A DNA stretch of 51,186 nucleotides from Williamsia sp. (GTDB taxonomy: Bacteria > Actinomycetota > Actinomycetes > Mycobacteriales > Mycobacteriaceae), in the NCBI RefSeq assembly GCF_016462415.1, contig NZ_JAEMTF010000025.1, forward strand, positions 1 through 51,186. Direction: 5' to 3'. Made by a program: the position numbers and the translations under genes. The notes beneath the pieces are model-generated. The model saw only the letters and a list, made by a program, of their open reading frames with translations. It searched no databases and was not told where the DNA came from. Position 1 is the first letter of the stretch, and each line of letters opens with the position of its first letter. This document shows positions 8,307 through 15,887 of the stretch, in pieces.

Positions 8307-9566
8307 GTGAGGACATCCCGGGCGGCGCAGGCGATCGCGATGACCGCAGCGGTGTGCGTGGCCGTCGGCTGTGCCCCCGCACCCGGCGCCCAGATCGACA
8401 GCGCAGCCGTGGCGATCCCCGGCGTCGCGGCGACCCCGCCGATGGGGTGGAACAGCTGGAACTCGTTCGGGTGCGACATCGACGAGACGACCATCCGGGC
8501 CCAGGCCGACGCGTTGGTGTCCTCGGGTCTGGCCGCGGCCGGGTATCGGTACGTGGTCGTCGACGACTGCTGGTACTCCCCGCAGCGCGCGGCCGACGGC
8601 ACCCTGACCGCGTCGTATCAGCGCTTCCCCTCCGGCATGGCCGCACTCGGTGACTACCTGCACGAGCGCGGACTGCGGTTCGGCATCTACGCCGGGGCGA
8701 GTGAGCAGACGTGCGCCCAGCTCTCGGGCACCTATCCGGGCAGGACCGGCAGCGCAGGCCACGAGACGGCCGACGCGCGCACGTTCGCATCGTGGGGCGT
8801 GGACTTCGTCAAGTACGACTGGTGCTCGGCGAACTCCGATCTCGCCGACCAGAAACGGGCGTTCGTCGCGATGCGCGACGCCATCCGGGCCACCGGGCGG
8901 CCGATGGTCTACAGCATCAACCCGAACAGTGGCGTGACAGGTGACGGCGAGGTGCCCGGGGCGCGGTACGACTGGGGCGGCGTCGCGACCATGACCCGTC
9001 TGACCAACGACATCAGCCCGCAGTGGACCACCGACACCGGGTCGAGCGGATACCAGGGTGTCGCCGACATCATCGATGCGTCCGCCGACGCCACCACCCG
9101 GGTCTCGGCCGGACGGTGGCGTGATCTCGACATGCTCGAGATCGGCGTCGGTACGGATCTGACCGCGGCACAGCAACGCTCGCATCTCGCCTTGTGGGCC
9201 ATGATGGCCGCCCCGCTCGTCGCAGGCAACGACCTGACCGTCATGGACGCCGCGACCGCGGCGCTACTGCGCACACCGGGTGTCCTGGCGATCGATCAGG
9301 ACACCGCCGCACGCCCGGCGACATCGGTCGCCGCCGACGGATCGGTGCGTACCCGCGAGCTGACGAGCGGTCGACGCGCGGTGTCCTTGACCAACCGCGG
9401 TGCCACCGCGACGACGATGTCGTTCGCGCCGAGCACATCCGGACCGGTGCACGACGTGTGGACCGGTGCGGTGGTCCCGGTCGGATCCGACGGAAGGGTG
9501 TCGATCCCCGTCGCCCCCGGCGACACCGCCCTGTTCGAGACCTCACCGGGTCGCGCGGATCAGTAG
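8307..9566 (+). CDS. Lipoprotein glycoside hydrolase family 27 (alpha-galactosidase-like)
   Basis: A 419-aa exported enzyme predicted to release alpha-linked galactose (or a related sugar) at the cell surface. The N-terminus is a lipoprotein signal with lipobox AVGC (Cys22). The catalytic TIM barrel starts at PPMGWNSWNSFGC. The nucleophile is the Asp of FVKYDWC (Asp171). By alignment to human alpha-galactosidase A the acid/base should be Asp235 in RLTNDISPQW. WRDLDMLEIG and LALWAMMAAPLVAGNDL are further GH27 hallmarks. A beta-sandwich C-terminal domain follows. Specificity (galactose, N-acetylgalactosamine or isomalto-oligosaccharide) cannot be decided. Its 3' end overlaps the convergent CitE-like gene by 7 bp. 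Confidence 0.88.
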   Translation: MRTSRAAQAIAMTAAVCVAVGCAPAPGAQIDSAAVAIPGVAATPPMGWNSWNSFGCDIDETTIRAQADALVSSGLAAAGYRYVVVDDCWYSPQRAADGTLTASYQRFPSGMAALGDYLHERGLRFGIYAGASEQTCAQLSGTYPGRTGSAGHETADARTFASWGVDFVKYDWCSANSDLADQKRAFVAMRDAIRATGRPMVYSINPNSGVTGDGEVPGARYDWGGVATMTRLTNDISPQWTTDTGSSGYQGVADIIDASADATTRVSAGRWRDLDMLEIGVGTDLTAAQQRSHLALWAMMAAPLVAGNDLTVMDAATAALLRTPGVLAIDQDTAARPATSVAADGSVRTRELTSGRRAVSLTNRGATATTMSFAPSTSGPVHDVWTGAVVPVGSDGRVSIPVAPGDTALFETSPGRADQ

Positions 9567-10495
9567 TGGTAGGTGTCCGACGGTGCCGGGACGTGATCGG
9601 GGTCGTCGTGGTCCGGGTGGATCTCGATGCCGTAGGAGCGGGCGAGGTCGACGATCTTCGTGGCTCGTGCGATGCGCGGGAGATCCGATCCGTTACGTAT
9701 CTCGCCGCCGTCGCGTTCGAACTCGGCGAAGAACTCACGGGCCCAGGCGATCTCCTCCTGCGAGGGTGACAGCCCCTCGTTGACCGCGGCGCACTGGTCC
9801 GGGGCCAGACAGATCTTGCCGGTCATGCCGAACTCGGAGCTGACCGCGGTCGCCTCGCTGAGCTTGAGTGCCGACGAACCCACCGTCGGTCCGTCGATCG
9901 CACTGGGCAGATGCGCGGCCTTGGCGGCGATGGTGAACCGGGAGCGTGCGTAGGCCAGGGTGGCGGGGTGATCACCGAACCCGGTGTCGCGGCGGAAGTC
10001 GCCGATGCCGAACGCGAGGCGGAACGTTCCCTTGGCCGCGGCGATCTCGCTGATGCGCTCCAGACCACGTGCGGTCTCGACGAGGGCGACGATGCGCACG
10101 CCGGGGAGCTTCTTGGCGGTCTCGGTGACGTGGTCGACCGACTCGACCATCGCCAGCATCACCCCGCCGACGGTGGCACCGCTCTCCCCGACCGCACGCA
10201 GTGCGTCGAGATCGTCGGCCCACCACGGCGTACCGAAGCCGTTGACGCGAACCCAGTCCGAGTTGCCTGCGGCGATCCACTCGATCACGTTGTCGCGGGC
10301 GGCGACCTTGTCCTTCGGTGCGACGGCGTCCTCGATGTCGAGGACGACGATGTCGGCCCGGGAGTGCGCGGCCGCCTGGAAACGGTCGGCCGACACACCG
10401 TTGACCAGGAGCCAGCTACGGGCGAGCACGGGGTCGATGCGCGAGCCGATATCCTCGGCATCGACATCGCTGTCGGTTTTCGGTGGCGGGTTCAT
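9560..10495 (-). CDS. HpcH/HpaI aldolase-citrate lyase beta (CitE-like) protein
   Basis: A 311-aa TIM-barrel lyase of the CitE-like family, which cleaves or forms C-C bonds in acyl-CoA substrates such as malyl-CoA or citramalyl-CoA. Visible landmarks are RSWLLVNGVSADRF, the metal-site segment VVLDIEDAVAPKDK, WVRVNG, and ALVETARGLERISEIA with a conserved Glu. The final region GKICLAPDQCAAVNEG corresponds to the usual 'K-h-xHPxQ' site, here with Ala in place of His. No citrate lyase alpha or gamma gene is nearby, so it is a stand-alone enzyme. The ATG at 10493-10495 was chosen by the family N-terminus. It is divergent from the thioesterase gene. Confidence 0.85.
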   Translation of the reverse strand: MNPPPKTDSDVDAEDIGSRIDPVLARSWLLVNGVSADRFQAAAHSRADIVVLDIEDAVAPKDKVAARDNVIEWIAAGNSDWVRVNGFGTPWWADDLDALRAVGESGATVGGVMLAMVESVDHVTETAKKLPGVRIVALVETARGLERISEIAAAKGTFRLAFGIGDFRRDTGFGDHPATLAYARSRFTIAAKAAHLPSAIDGPTVGSSALKLSEATAVSSEFGMTGKICLAPDQCAAVNEGLSPSQEEIAWAREFFAEFERDGGEIRNGSDLPRIARATKIVDLARSYGIEIHPDHDDPDHVPAPSDTYHY

Positions 10496-10549
10496 CGCCG
10501 ACCATCGTCTCCCACCGGGACGGCCAGAGCAATTGAAGGGGCGTCGAAC

Positions 10550-11017
10550 GTGGCAGAGCGAGAGCAGACGTCGGAGCGGGAGCTGACCGCCGCCGACTTC
10601 CCGGTGCTGTGGCCGGTGACGACCCGCTGGGCCGACAACGACATGTACGGCCACCTCAACAACGCCGTCTACTACCAGCTGTTCGACACCGCCATCAACG
10701 GATGGATCATCGGCGCCACCGGTATCGACCCGGTCAGCGCGCCCGCGCAGGGTGTCGTCGTCGAATCCGGCTGCAAGTACTTCCGTTCCGTGGAGTTCCC
10801 CCATGCGCTCACGGTCGGGATCCGCGTCGCGCGGCTGGGGAACTCCAGCGTCACCTACGATCTGGGCCTTTTCGACGCCGAGGGGGACGACGCCACGATC
10901 GCCGCCCGGGGCAGCTGGGTGCACGTCTACGTCGACACCGACTCGCGGCGCCCCGTCGGTATCCCCGAATCGATCCGTGAACTGCTCACGACAGCACAGA
11001 CAGGTGACCCGAGTTGA
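10550..11017 (+). CDS. Hotdog-fold acyl-CoA thioesterase (4HBT family)
   Basis: A 155-aa single-hotdog protein, probably hydrolysing a short or hydroxylated acyl-CoA. The 4HBT signature is WADNDMYGHLNNAVYYQLFDTA, with the catalytic Asp and the NN pair. The strand VESGCKYFRSVEFPHALTVGIRV follows the usual order. The GTG start at 10550 follows GAAGGGG at a suitable distance; the frame upstream is only a shadow of the divergent CitE gene. Its stop overlaps the next gene's TTG start (TTGA), so the two are coupled. Together with CitE and the alcohol dehydrogenase it suggests a short acyl-CoA breakdown step. Confidence 0.85.
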   Translation: MAEREQTSERELTAADFPVLWPVTTRWADNDMYGHLNNAVYYQLFDTAINGWIIGATGIDPVSAPAQGVVVESGCKYFRSVEFPHALTVGIRVARLGNSSVTYDLGLFDAEGDDATIAARGSWVHVYVDTDSRRPVGIPESIRELLTTAQTGDPS

Positions 11018-12129
11018 GAATCGACGCAGCCGTCCTGATCGAGTCCGGCCGGACCCGCCCCTACGCCGAGTCCGAGCCGCTCGTCGTCACCACACTCGAG
11101 CTCGACGAGCCGGGACCCGGCGAGATCGGCGTCCGGATCGAGGCCGCGGGCGTCTGCCACTCGGATCTGTCGGTGGTCGACGGCAACCGTCCCCGACCGC
11201 TGCCGATGGCGTTGGGCCACGAGGCGGCGGGGATCGTCGAGTCGCTCGGCGAGGGCGTCGACGACATCGAGATCGGGACCCGCGTCGTGATGGCGTTCCT
11301 CCCGCGGTGCGGCGAGTGTGCCGAATGCGCCACCGACGGGCGCCTACCCTGCGCACCCGGATCGGCGGCGAACAACGCGGGCACCCTGCTCGGTGGTGAC
11401 AAGCGGCTGCACGGCACCGACGACTCCGAGGTGTTCCACCACCTCGGGGTGTCCGGGTTCGCGACCCACGTCGTCGTCGACCGGCGCTCGGCGGTCGCCG
11501 TCGGCGCGGACGTCCCGCCGGAGGTGGCTGCGGTCCTCGGGTGCGCGGTGCTCACCGGCGGCGGCGCGGTGATCAACGCGGGTAAACCGTCACCGGGTGA
11601 CACGGTGATGGTGATCGGGCTCGGGGGCGTCGGGATGGCAGCGGTGCTGACCGCGGTGTCCCTGGGAACCGGGGACGTCATCGCCGTCGACTCGCTGCCG
11701 GAGAAGCTCGCCGCGGCCACCGCGGCGGGAGCGTCGGCGGTGTACACGCCGGCTGAACTGGTCGATCAGGGCATCACCGCCGCGGTGGTCATCGAGGCGG
11801 CGGGCAACGCGCGGGCCTTCGAGACCGCGGTCGCGGCGACCGCGGCGGGTGGGATCACCGTGACCGTGGGTCTGCCCGCACCCGACGCCCGCTCGTCGAT
11901 CTCGCCGCTGGGGCTGACCGCACAGGCCCGCACGATCGTCGGGAGCTATCTGGGGTCGGCCGTGCCCAGCCGCGACATACCGATCTACGAGCAGTTGTGG
12001 CGTGAGGGCCGACTGCCGGTGGAACAGCTCATCTCCTCGCGCATCGCGCTGGGTGACATCAACGCGGCCATGGACTCGCTGGCCGACGGGGCCGCCATCC
12101 GCCAGGTGATCGTCTTCGATCAGGACTGA
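11014..12129 (+). CDS. Zinc-dependent alcohol dehydrogenase (MDR superfamily)
   Basis: A 371-aa NAD(P)-dependent oxidoreductase. The catalytic zinc site is seen in AAGVCHSDLSVVDG (Cys) and LGHEAAGIVE (His, Glu), and the structural zinc loop has four cysteines in CGECAECATDGRLPC. The nucleotide fold has VIGLGGVGMAAVL. The TTG start overlaps the thioesterase stop. It most resembles the class of aryl/aliphatic alcohol dehydrogenases with one catalytic and one structural zinc; the natural substrate is unknown. Its last 10 bases overlap the convergent DedA gene. Confidence 0.88.
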   Translation: MRIDAAVLIESGRTRPYAESEPLVVTTLELDEPGPGEIGVRIEAAGVCHSDLSVVDGNRPRPLPMALGHEAAGIVESLGEGVDDIEIGTRVVMAFLPRCGECAECATDGRLPCAPGSAANNAGTLLGGDKRLHGTDDSEVFHHLGVSGFATHVVVDRRSAVAVGADVPPEVAAVLGCAVLTGGGAVINAGKPSPGDTVMVIGLGGVGMAAVLTAVSLGTGDVIAVDSLPEKLAAATAAGASAVYTPAELVDQGITAAVVIEAAGNARAFETAVAATAAGGITVTVGLPAPDARSSISPLGLTAQARTIVGSYLGSAVPSRDIPIYEQLWREGRLPVEQLISSRIALGDINAAMDSLADGAAIRQVIVFDQD

Positions 12130-12758
12130 TCGAGCGCGGCTGCCGGTGTGCGGTTCTTCTTGATGCGATTGCGGATCACCAGCGCGATGATCGCGACGAC
12201 GAACAGCCCGATGAAGACGTACGACGTGTAACCGAGATCCTTCTCGACGGTCTTGTACGACTTACCCGCGATGTAGCCCAACGACCCGACGACGCACGCC
12301 CAGATGGTGCCGCCGATCGCATTGGCGATGACGAAAGTGCGCAGCCGGACGTCGGACATGCCCGCGAGACCGGGGATGAGAGCGCGCAGCGCAGCGATCC
12401 ACCGACCGAACAGCACCGCCACGGCGCCGCGTTTGCGCAACGCCTCCCGCCCGCGCTCGACGTGTTCGGGTTTGACCAGTCGCTTCGGGAGTCTCTCGAG
12501 CAGAGCCGCGCCCCATCGGCGACCCACCTCGAACCCCACGAAGTCACCGATGACCGCGCCCGCGCACGCCGCGACGAGTACCTGCCACAGCTCCAGACGA
12601 CCGCCGTTGGCGATCACGCCGGCGATGAGCACAGCGATCTCACCGGGCACCACCACACCGATGAAGATCGAGGCCTCGAGTGCGGGGAACGCGAAGGCCA
12701 TCAGGAGAGCCACCCACGGCGGGAGGTCCAGGAGCCATTCGACCAGTGCATCGATCAC
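12120..12758 (-). CDS. DedA family membrane protein
   Basis: A 212-aa integral membrane protein of the DedA/VTT family, now linked to lipid-carrier and phospholipid flipping. Diagnostic segments are FPALEASIFIGVVVPGEIAVLIAG, with the acidic residue, and FGRWIAALRALIPGLAGMS, with the conserved Arg. Four or five hydrophobic helices and a short basic C-terminal tail are visible. It is divergently oriented from the amino acid permease across a 156-bp regulatory region. Confidence 0.88.
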   Translation of the reverse strand: MIDALVEWLLDLPPWVALLMAFAFPALEASIFIGVVVPGEIAVLIAGVIANGGRLELWQVLVAACAGAVIGDFVGFEVGRRWGAALLERLPKRLVKPEHVERGREALRKRGAVAVLFGRWIAALRALIPGLAGMSDVRLRTFVIANAIGGTIWACVVGSLGYIAGKSYKTVEKDLGYTSYVFIGLFVVAIIALVIRNRIKKNRTPAAALDQS

Positions 12759-12828
12759 CCGTTGACGATAGCCGCACCATGGTGCGGCACGGTTGATCGA
12801 GCCGACCGGCGGTTAGCGCGGGTAAAAA

Positions 12829-12903
12829 CGACTGAATCAGTCGCCGTGTTACCGCATCGAAAACAAATCCGTCGTTCGAGCGCGGACTGGGTGCGGAAAT
12901 CGT
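12829..12903. promoter_or_regulatory. Three phased operator-like palindromes before the permease
   Basis: Three related 11-mers are centred at 12836 (ACTGAATCAGT, inside the perfect 15-bp palindrome CGACTGAATCAGTCG), 12867 (AACAAATCCGT, right half only) and 12898 (GCGGAAATCGT). Spacing is exactly 31 bp twice, about three helical turns. The last one abuts the -10 box of the permease. The same motif family and spacing recur in the lrp/aldehyde dehydrogenase intergenic region, so the Lrp protein encoded at 18897 is the likely ligand. Confidence 0.5.
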
Positions 12904-12908
12904 AGTGT
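12903..12908 (+). promoter_or_regulatory. -10 box of a probable leaderless permease promoter
   Basis: TAGTGT lies 6 nt before the permease ATG at 12915 and no Shine-Dalgarno sequence is visible. This fits a leaderless transcript. The -10 box touches the third operator-like site. Confidence 0.45.
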
Positions 12909-12914
12909 CGGCCC

Positions 12915-14429
12915 ATGGCCGTATCAAAGCCGGTGTCCATGCTGCCGGCACCGTCGTCCGACAAAGGACTCCGAGCGGGATCCCTGGGGCTCGTCGGGAA
13001 CGTGGTGATCGGGCTGTCGGCGGTCGCACCGGCCTACAGCCTCGCCGCCACCCTGGGGTACGTCGTCGCCGAGGTGGGGACCAAAGCCCCGGCGATGTTC
13101 GTCCTCGCCTTCATCCCGATGTTGCTCATCGCCTTCGCCTATCGCGAACTCGGTGAGGACACCCCCGACTGCGGCACCACGTTCACGTGGGCGACCAAGG
13201 CGTTCGGGCCCTGGATCGGCTGGATGGGCGGGTGGGGCCTCGCGGTCTCGGCGATCATCGTGCTGGCCAACGTGGCCGAGATCGCGGCCATCTACATGTT
13301 CAAGTTCCTCGGACTCGAGTCGCTGGCCGACAACCTGCTCGTCAAGGTCGGCGTGGGCTGCATCTTCATCATCGCGATGACGTGGGTCAGCATCCGCGGC
13401 ATCCTGATCAGCGAACGTATGCAGAACGTCCTGATCGCCGTGCAGTTCGGTGTCCTGATCGTCGCCAGCGTGATCGCACTGGTCAAGGTCGGCTTCGACA
13501 AGGCGGGCCCGCAGGCCATCACCCCGAGCTGGGACTGGTTGTGGCCCAGCGGAGTCAGTTCCTCGGAACTGGCCGCGGCCATCATTCTCTGCATCTTCAT
13601 CTACTGGGGCTGGGATGCGTGTCTGGCCGTCGGTGAGGAGACCAAGGACGCGACGAAGACGCCCGGTCGTGCCGCGGTGCTCACCACCCTGATCCTGGTC
13701 TGCACGTACGTCCTGGTGGCCTACGCCGTGCAGTCGTTCGCAGGCTTCGGCGACACCGGCATCGGCCTCAACAACCCGGACAACACCGACGACGTCCTGA
13801 CGATCCTCGGCGACCCGGTCGCCGGCGTGGTGATGTCGTCTCTGCTGCTGCTCACGGTGTCGATCTCGGCGCTGTCGTCCACGCAGTCCACCATCCTGCC
13901 GACCGCTCGCGGCACCCTGTCGATGGCCGTCTACAAGGCGATCCCGCAGCGGTTCGCGCGGGTGCATCCGCGGTACATGACACCGGCGTTCGGCACCGCG
14001 GTCATGGGCGCGGCGGCCCTGTTCTTCTATCTGGTCCTGGCCCTCGCCAGCGAGGACACCCTCGGCGACTCCGTGTCGTCACTGGGCCTGGCCGTGGCGT
14101 TCTACTACGGGATCACCGCCTACGCGTGCGTCTGGTACTTCCGCCGGACGTTGTTCGCCTCGGCCCGCAACTTCTTCATGCGCGGACTGTTCCCCCTGCT
14201 CGGCGCGCTCGCGATGACGTGGGCGTTCGTGCAGAGCTCGATCGACATGATCGCCCCCGATTACGGGTCGACCTCGTTCGGCGGGATCGGCGGGGTGTTC
14301 ATCCTCGGAGTCGGCATGTTGGTCCTGGGGATCCCGTTGATGCTGCTGTGCGTCGCCGGCGGCAAGGACTTCTTCCGCGGCAAGACCCTCAACGCAACCA
14401 CCGAGGTCAAGGTCCCCGATGTCTACTGA
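12915..14429 (+). CDS. APC-superfamily amino acid/polyamine permease
   Basis: A 504-aa inner-membrane transporter with 12 predicted helices. The first helix region GLVGNVVIGLSAVAPAYSLAATLGYV has the unwound GxG-type APC substrate site, and FIYWGWDACLAVGEETKDATKTPGRA is a typical conserved cytoplasmic loop. The substrate is not readable from sequence. The clustered amine oxidase, aldehyde dehydrogenase and aminotransferase suggest putrescine, GABA or a related amine. It overlaps the downstream universal stress protein gene by 11 bp, so the two are co-expressed. Phased palindromes precede it. Confidence 0.88.
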   Translation: MAVSKPVSMLPAPSSDKGLRAGSLGLVGNVVIGLSAVAPAYSLAATLGYVVAEVGTKAPAMFVLAFIPMLLIAFAYRELGEDTPDCGTTFTWATKAFGPWIGWMGGWGLAVSAIIVLANVAEIAAIYMFKFLGLESLADNLLVKVGVGCIFIIAMTWVSIRGILISERMQNVLIAVQFGVLIVASVIALVKVGFDKAGPQAITPSWDWLWPSGVSSSELAAAIILCIFIYWGWDACLAVGEETKDATKTPGRAAVLTTLILVCTYVLVAYAVQSFAGFGDTGIGLNNPDNTDDVLTILGDPVAGVVMSSLLLLTVSISALSSTQSTILPTARGTLSMAVYKAIPQRFARVHPRYMTPAFGTAVMGAAALFFYLVLALASEDTLGDSVSSLGLAVAFYYGITAYACVWYFRRTLFASARNFFMRGLFPLLGALAMTWAFVQSSIDMIAPDYGSTSFGGIGGVFILGVGMLVLGIPLMLLCVAGGKDFFRGKTLNATTEVKVPDVY

Positions 14430-15303
14430 CGCCCGCTCCCGAATCACCGTCGGCTATCTCGCCACGCAGTCCGGCGACGACGGGGTCGCTCTCGCCGTCG
14501 CGCTGGCCGAGGCAACCGGCGCCGCGGTCGATCTCGTCTGCGTCGTCCGATCCGAGGAACCCGACGGCACTCCCGGCCGCGCGGCGTACCAGGACATGCT
14601 CGTCGCCCGGGCGCAGGAGTGGTTGGCTCAGGGGGCCAAGCTCGTACCCGAGGCCCTCGGCGTGGAACTGCACGCGCCGGTGGCCGAGTCGTTCACGGAG
14701 GGATTGATCGATTTCGCCGCCGCCACGGGCGCCGAGATGATCGTCGTGGGCGGGACGCGGGACGGACTGTTCGGTCGACACACCCTCGGTTCGATCAGTT
14801 CCGAACTGGTGCACTGCTCCCCGCTGCCGGTCGCTCTGGCCCCGCGGGGTTACTCCGACCGCGCGGACGTCCCGCTGACGTCGGTCACCGTGGCGGTGCC
14901 CACGACGACCCGCGGCGACAACCCGCTGCCGTTCGCACTGTCCCTGGCCGAGGAGGCGGGGATGTCGATCCGCCTGGTGTCACTGGTGTCGTTGGACGAC
15001 GGGCCGCTGGCCGACTCGGAGACCTCGGCACAGACCCGTGCACGCCACGTCGCGGCGGCGACGGCGATCCTCGACGAGGCGCGCGACGGCGCCGAGACGA
15101 CGCAGAAGATCGAATCCGTTGTCGCCGAGGGTGACACGCTCGACGAGGCGATGGAGATGCTGCGCTGGACCGAGGGTGACATCGTCGCGGTCGGCTCGGC
15201 CCGACTCGGACCGCCCAGCCGCGCGTTCCTCGGATCCACCGCCGCACGCATCCTGCGCGGCACCACCGCGCCGATCATCGTGGTCCCGAAGTCGGGCGTA
15301 TGA
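14419..15303 (+). CDS. Tandem-domain universal stress protein
   Basis: A 294-aa cytosolic protein with two UspA domains (about residues 8-140 and 153-292). Both carry the ATP-binding G-x2-G-x9-G(S/T) signature: GGTRDGLFGRHTLGSISSEL in the first and GSARLGPPSRAFLGSTAARI in the second. USP proteins paired with permeases are common and may tune transport. The ATG sits inside the permease's last codons (11-bp overlap), showing translational coupling. It is convergent with the SRPBCC gene. Confidence 0.88.
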   Translation: MSTDARSRITVGYLATQSGDDGVALAVALAEATGAAVDLVCVVRSEEPDGTPGRAAYQDMLVARAQEWLAQGAKLVPEALGVELHAPVAESFTEGLIDFAAATGAEMIVVGGTRDGLFGRHTLGSISSELVHCSPLPVALAPRGYSDRADVPLTSVTVAVPTTTRGDNPLPFALSLAEEAGMSIRLVSLVSLDDGPLADSETSAQTRARHVAAATAILDEARDGAETTQKIESVVAEGDTLDEAMEMLRWTEGDIVAVGSARLGPPSRAFLGSTAARILRGTTAPIIVVPKSGV

Positions 15304-15321
15304 GTTCCCGGCGGCGGGGCG

Positions 15322-15789
15322 CTATGCGCCCGTGGTCGCCGCAGCGAGACGTCCGAGGCTGTCCTCGAGATCTTTCTCGCTGACCAGCGGGAAGGAGATC
15401 TGCTTCAGCAGTTCCTTGTCGGTCACGTTCGACCAGTCGTAGGTCTGGCGCACCAGCGTTGCGTCGGGCCCCTGGGGCTCGAGCTCCCACAGCCACTCCC
15501 ACCCGGGAGGCTCGGTGCCCGCGGGGGCGGTCTTCCACGCGAGCAACTTGTCGTGGGCGTAGCCGCTGACGTGGTTGTCGGTCTTGTACTCGCCGCCCAT
15601 GTGCGGGCCGTCCATGTTCATGGTGAACACGTCGCCGACCTTGCTGATCCGCTCGCCGTTCTCGTCCCCGCGGACGAAACCGGAGCCGTCGAGTTCGACG
15701 TGGCGTTTCGGGTTGGACAGGATCTCGAAGATGTCCTTCGCGGACGCGTCGATGAGACGCTCGACCGTGATACTCGTCTGATTGCTCAT
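15322..15789 (-). CDS. SRPBCC (START-like) family protein
   Basis: A 155-aa helix-grip ligand-binding protein, similar to polyketide cyclase/dehydrase-type and Aha1-like SRPBCC members. The opening TSITVERLIDASAKDIFEIL is a standard first strand and helix, and the WEWLWELEPQGPDATLVRQTYDWS strand pair is also typical. The ligand is unknown. I chose the ATG at 15787-15789 (MSNQTSITVER); an ATG nine codons upstream adds non-conserved residues. It is downstream of the FAD oxidase on the same strand, separated by the 28-bp tandem repeat. Confidence 0.8.
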   Translation of the reverse strand: MSNQTSITVERLIDASAKDIFEILSNPKRHVELDGSGFVRGDENGERISKVGDVFTMNMDGPHMGGEYKTDNHVSGYAHDKLLAWKTAPAGTEPPGWEWLWELEPQGPDATLVRQTYDWSNVTDKELLKQISFPLVSEKDLEDSLGRLAAATTGA

Positions 15790-15821
15790 GTGATCCACGG
15801 TACGCGATGGCGACATTCAGA

Positions 15822-15887
15822 TGTCGAATCCGATCGCGGAGCGGTCAACTGTCGAATCCGATCGCGGAGCGGTCAACTGTCGAATCC
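15822..15887. repeat. 28-bp tandem repeat overlapping the end of the FAD oxidase gene
   Basis: Two identical 28-bp units (15822-15849 and 15850-15877) are followed by a 10-bp partial third unit (15878-15887). On the minus strand the unit carries the last codons of the oxidase (Gly-Phe-Asp-Ser, stop), so the gene's end is repeated downstream. It resembles a replication-slippage duplication and is not a CRISPR (no spacers). Confidence 0.85.

Noticed and set aside
15822-15887. Repeat considered as a CRISPR fragment
   Set aside because: The units are directly adjacent with no spacers and contain a gene's stop codon; no cas genes are present.
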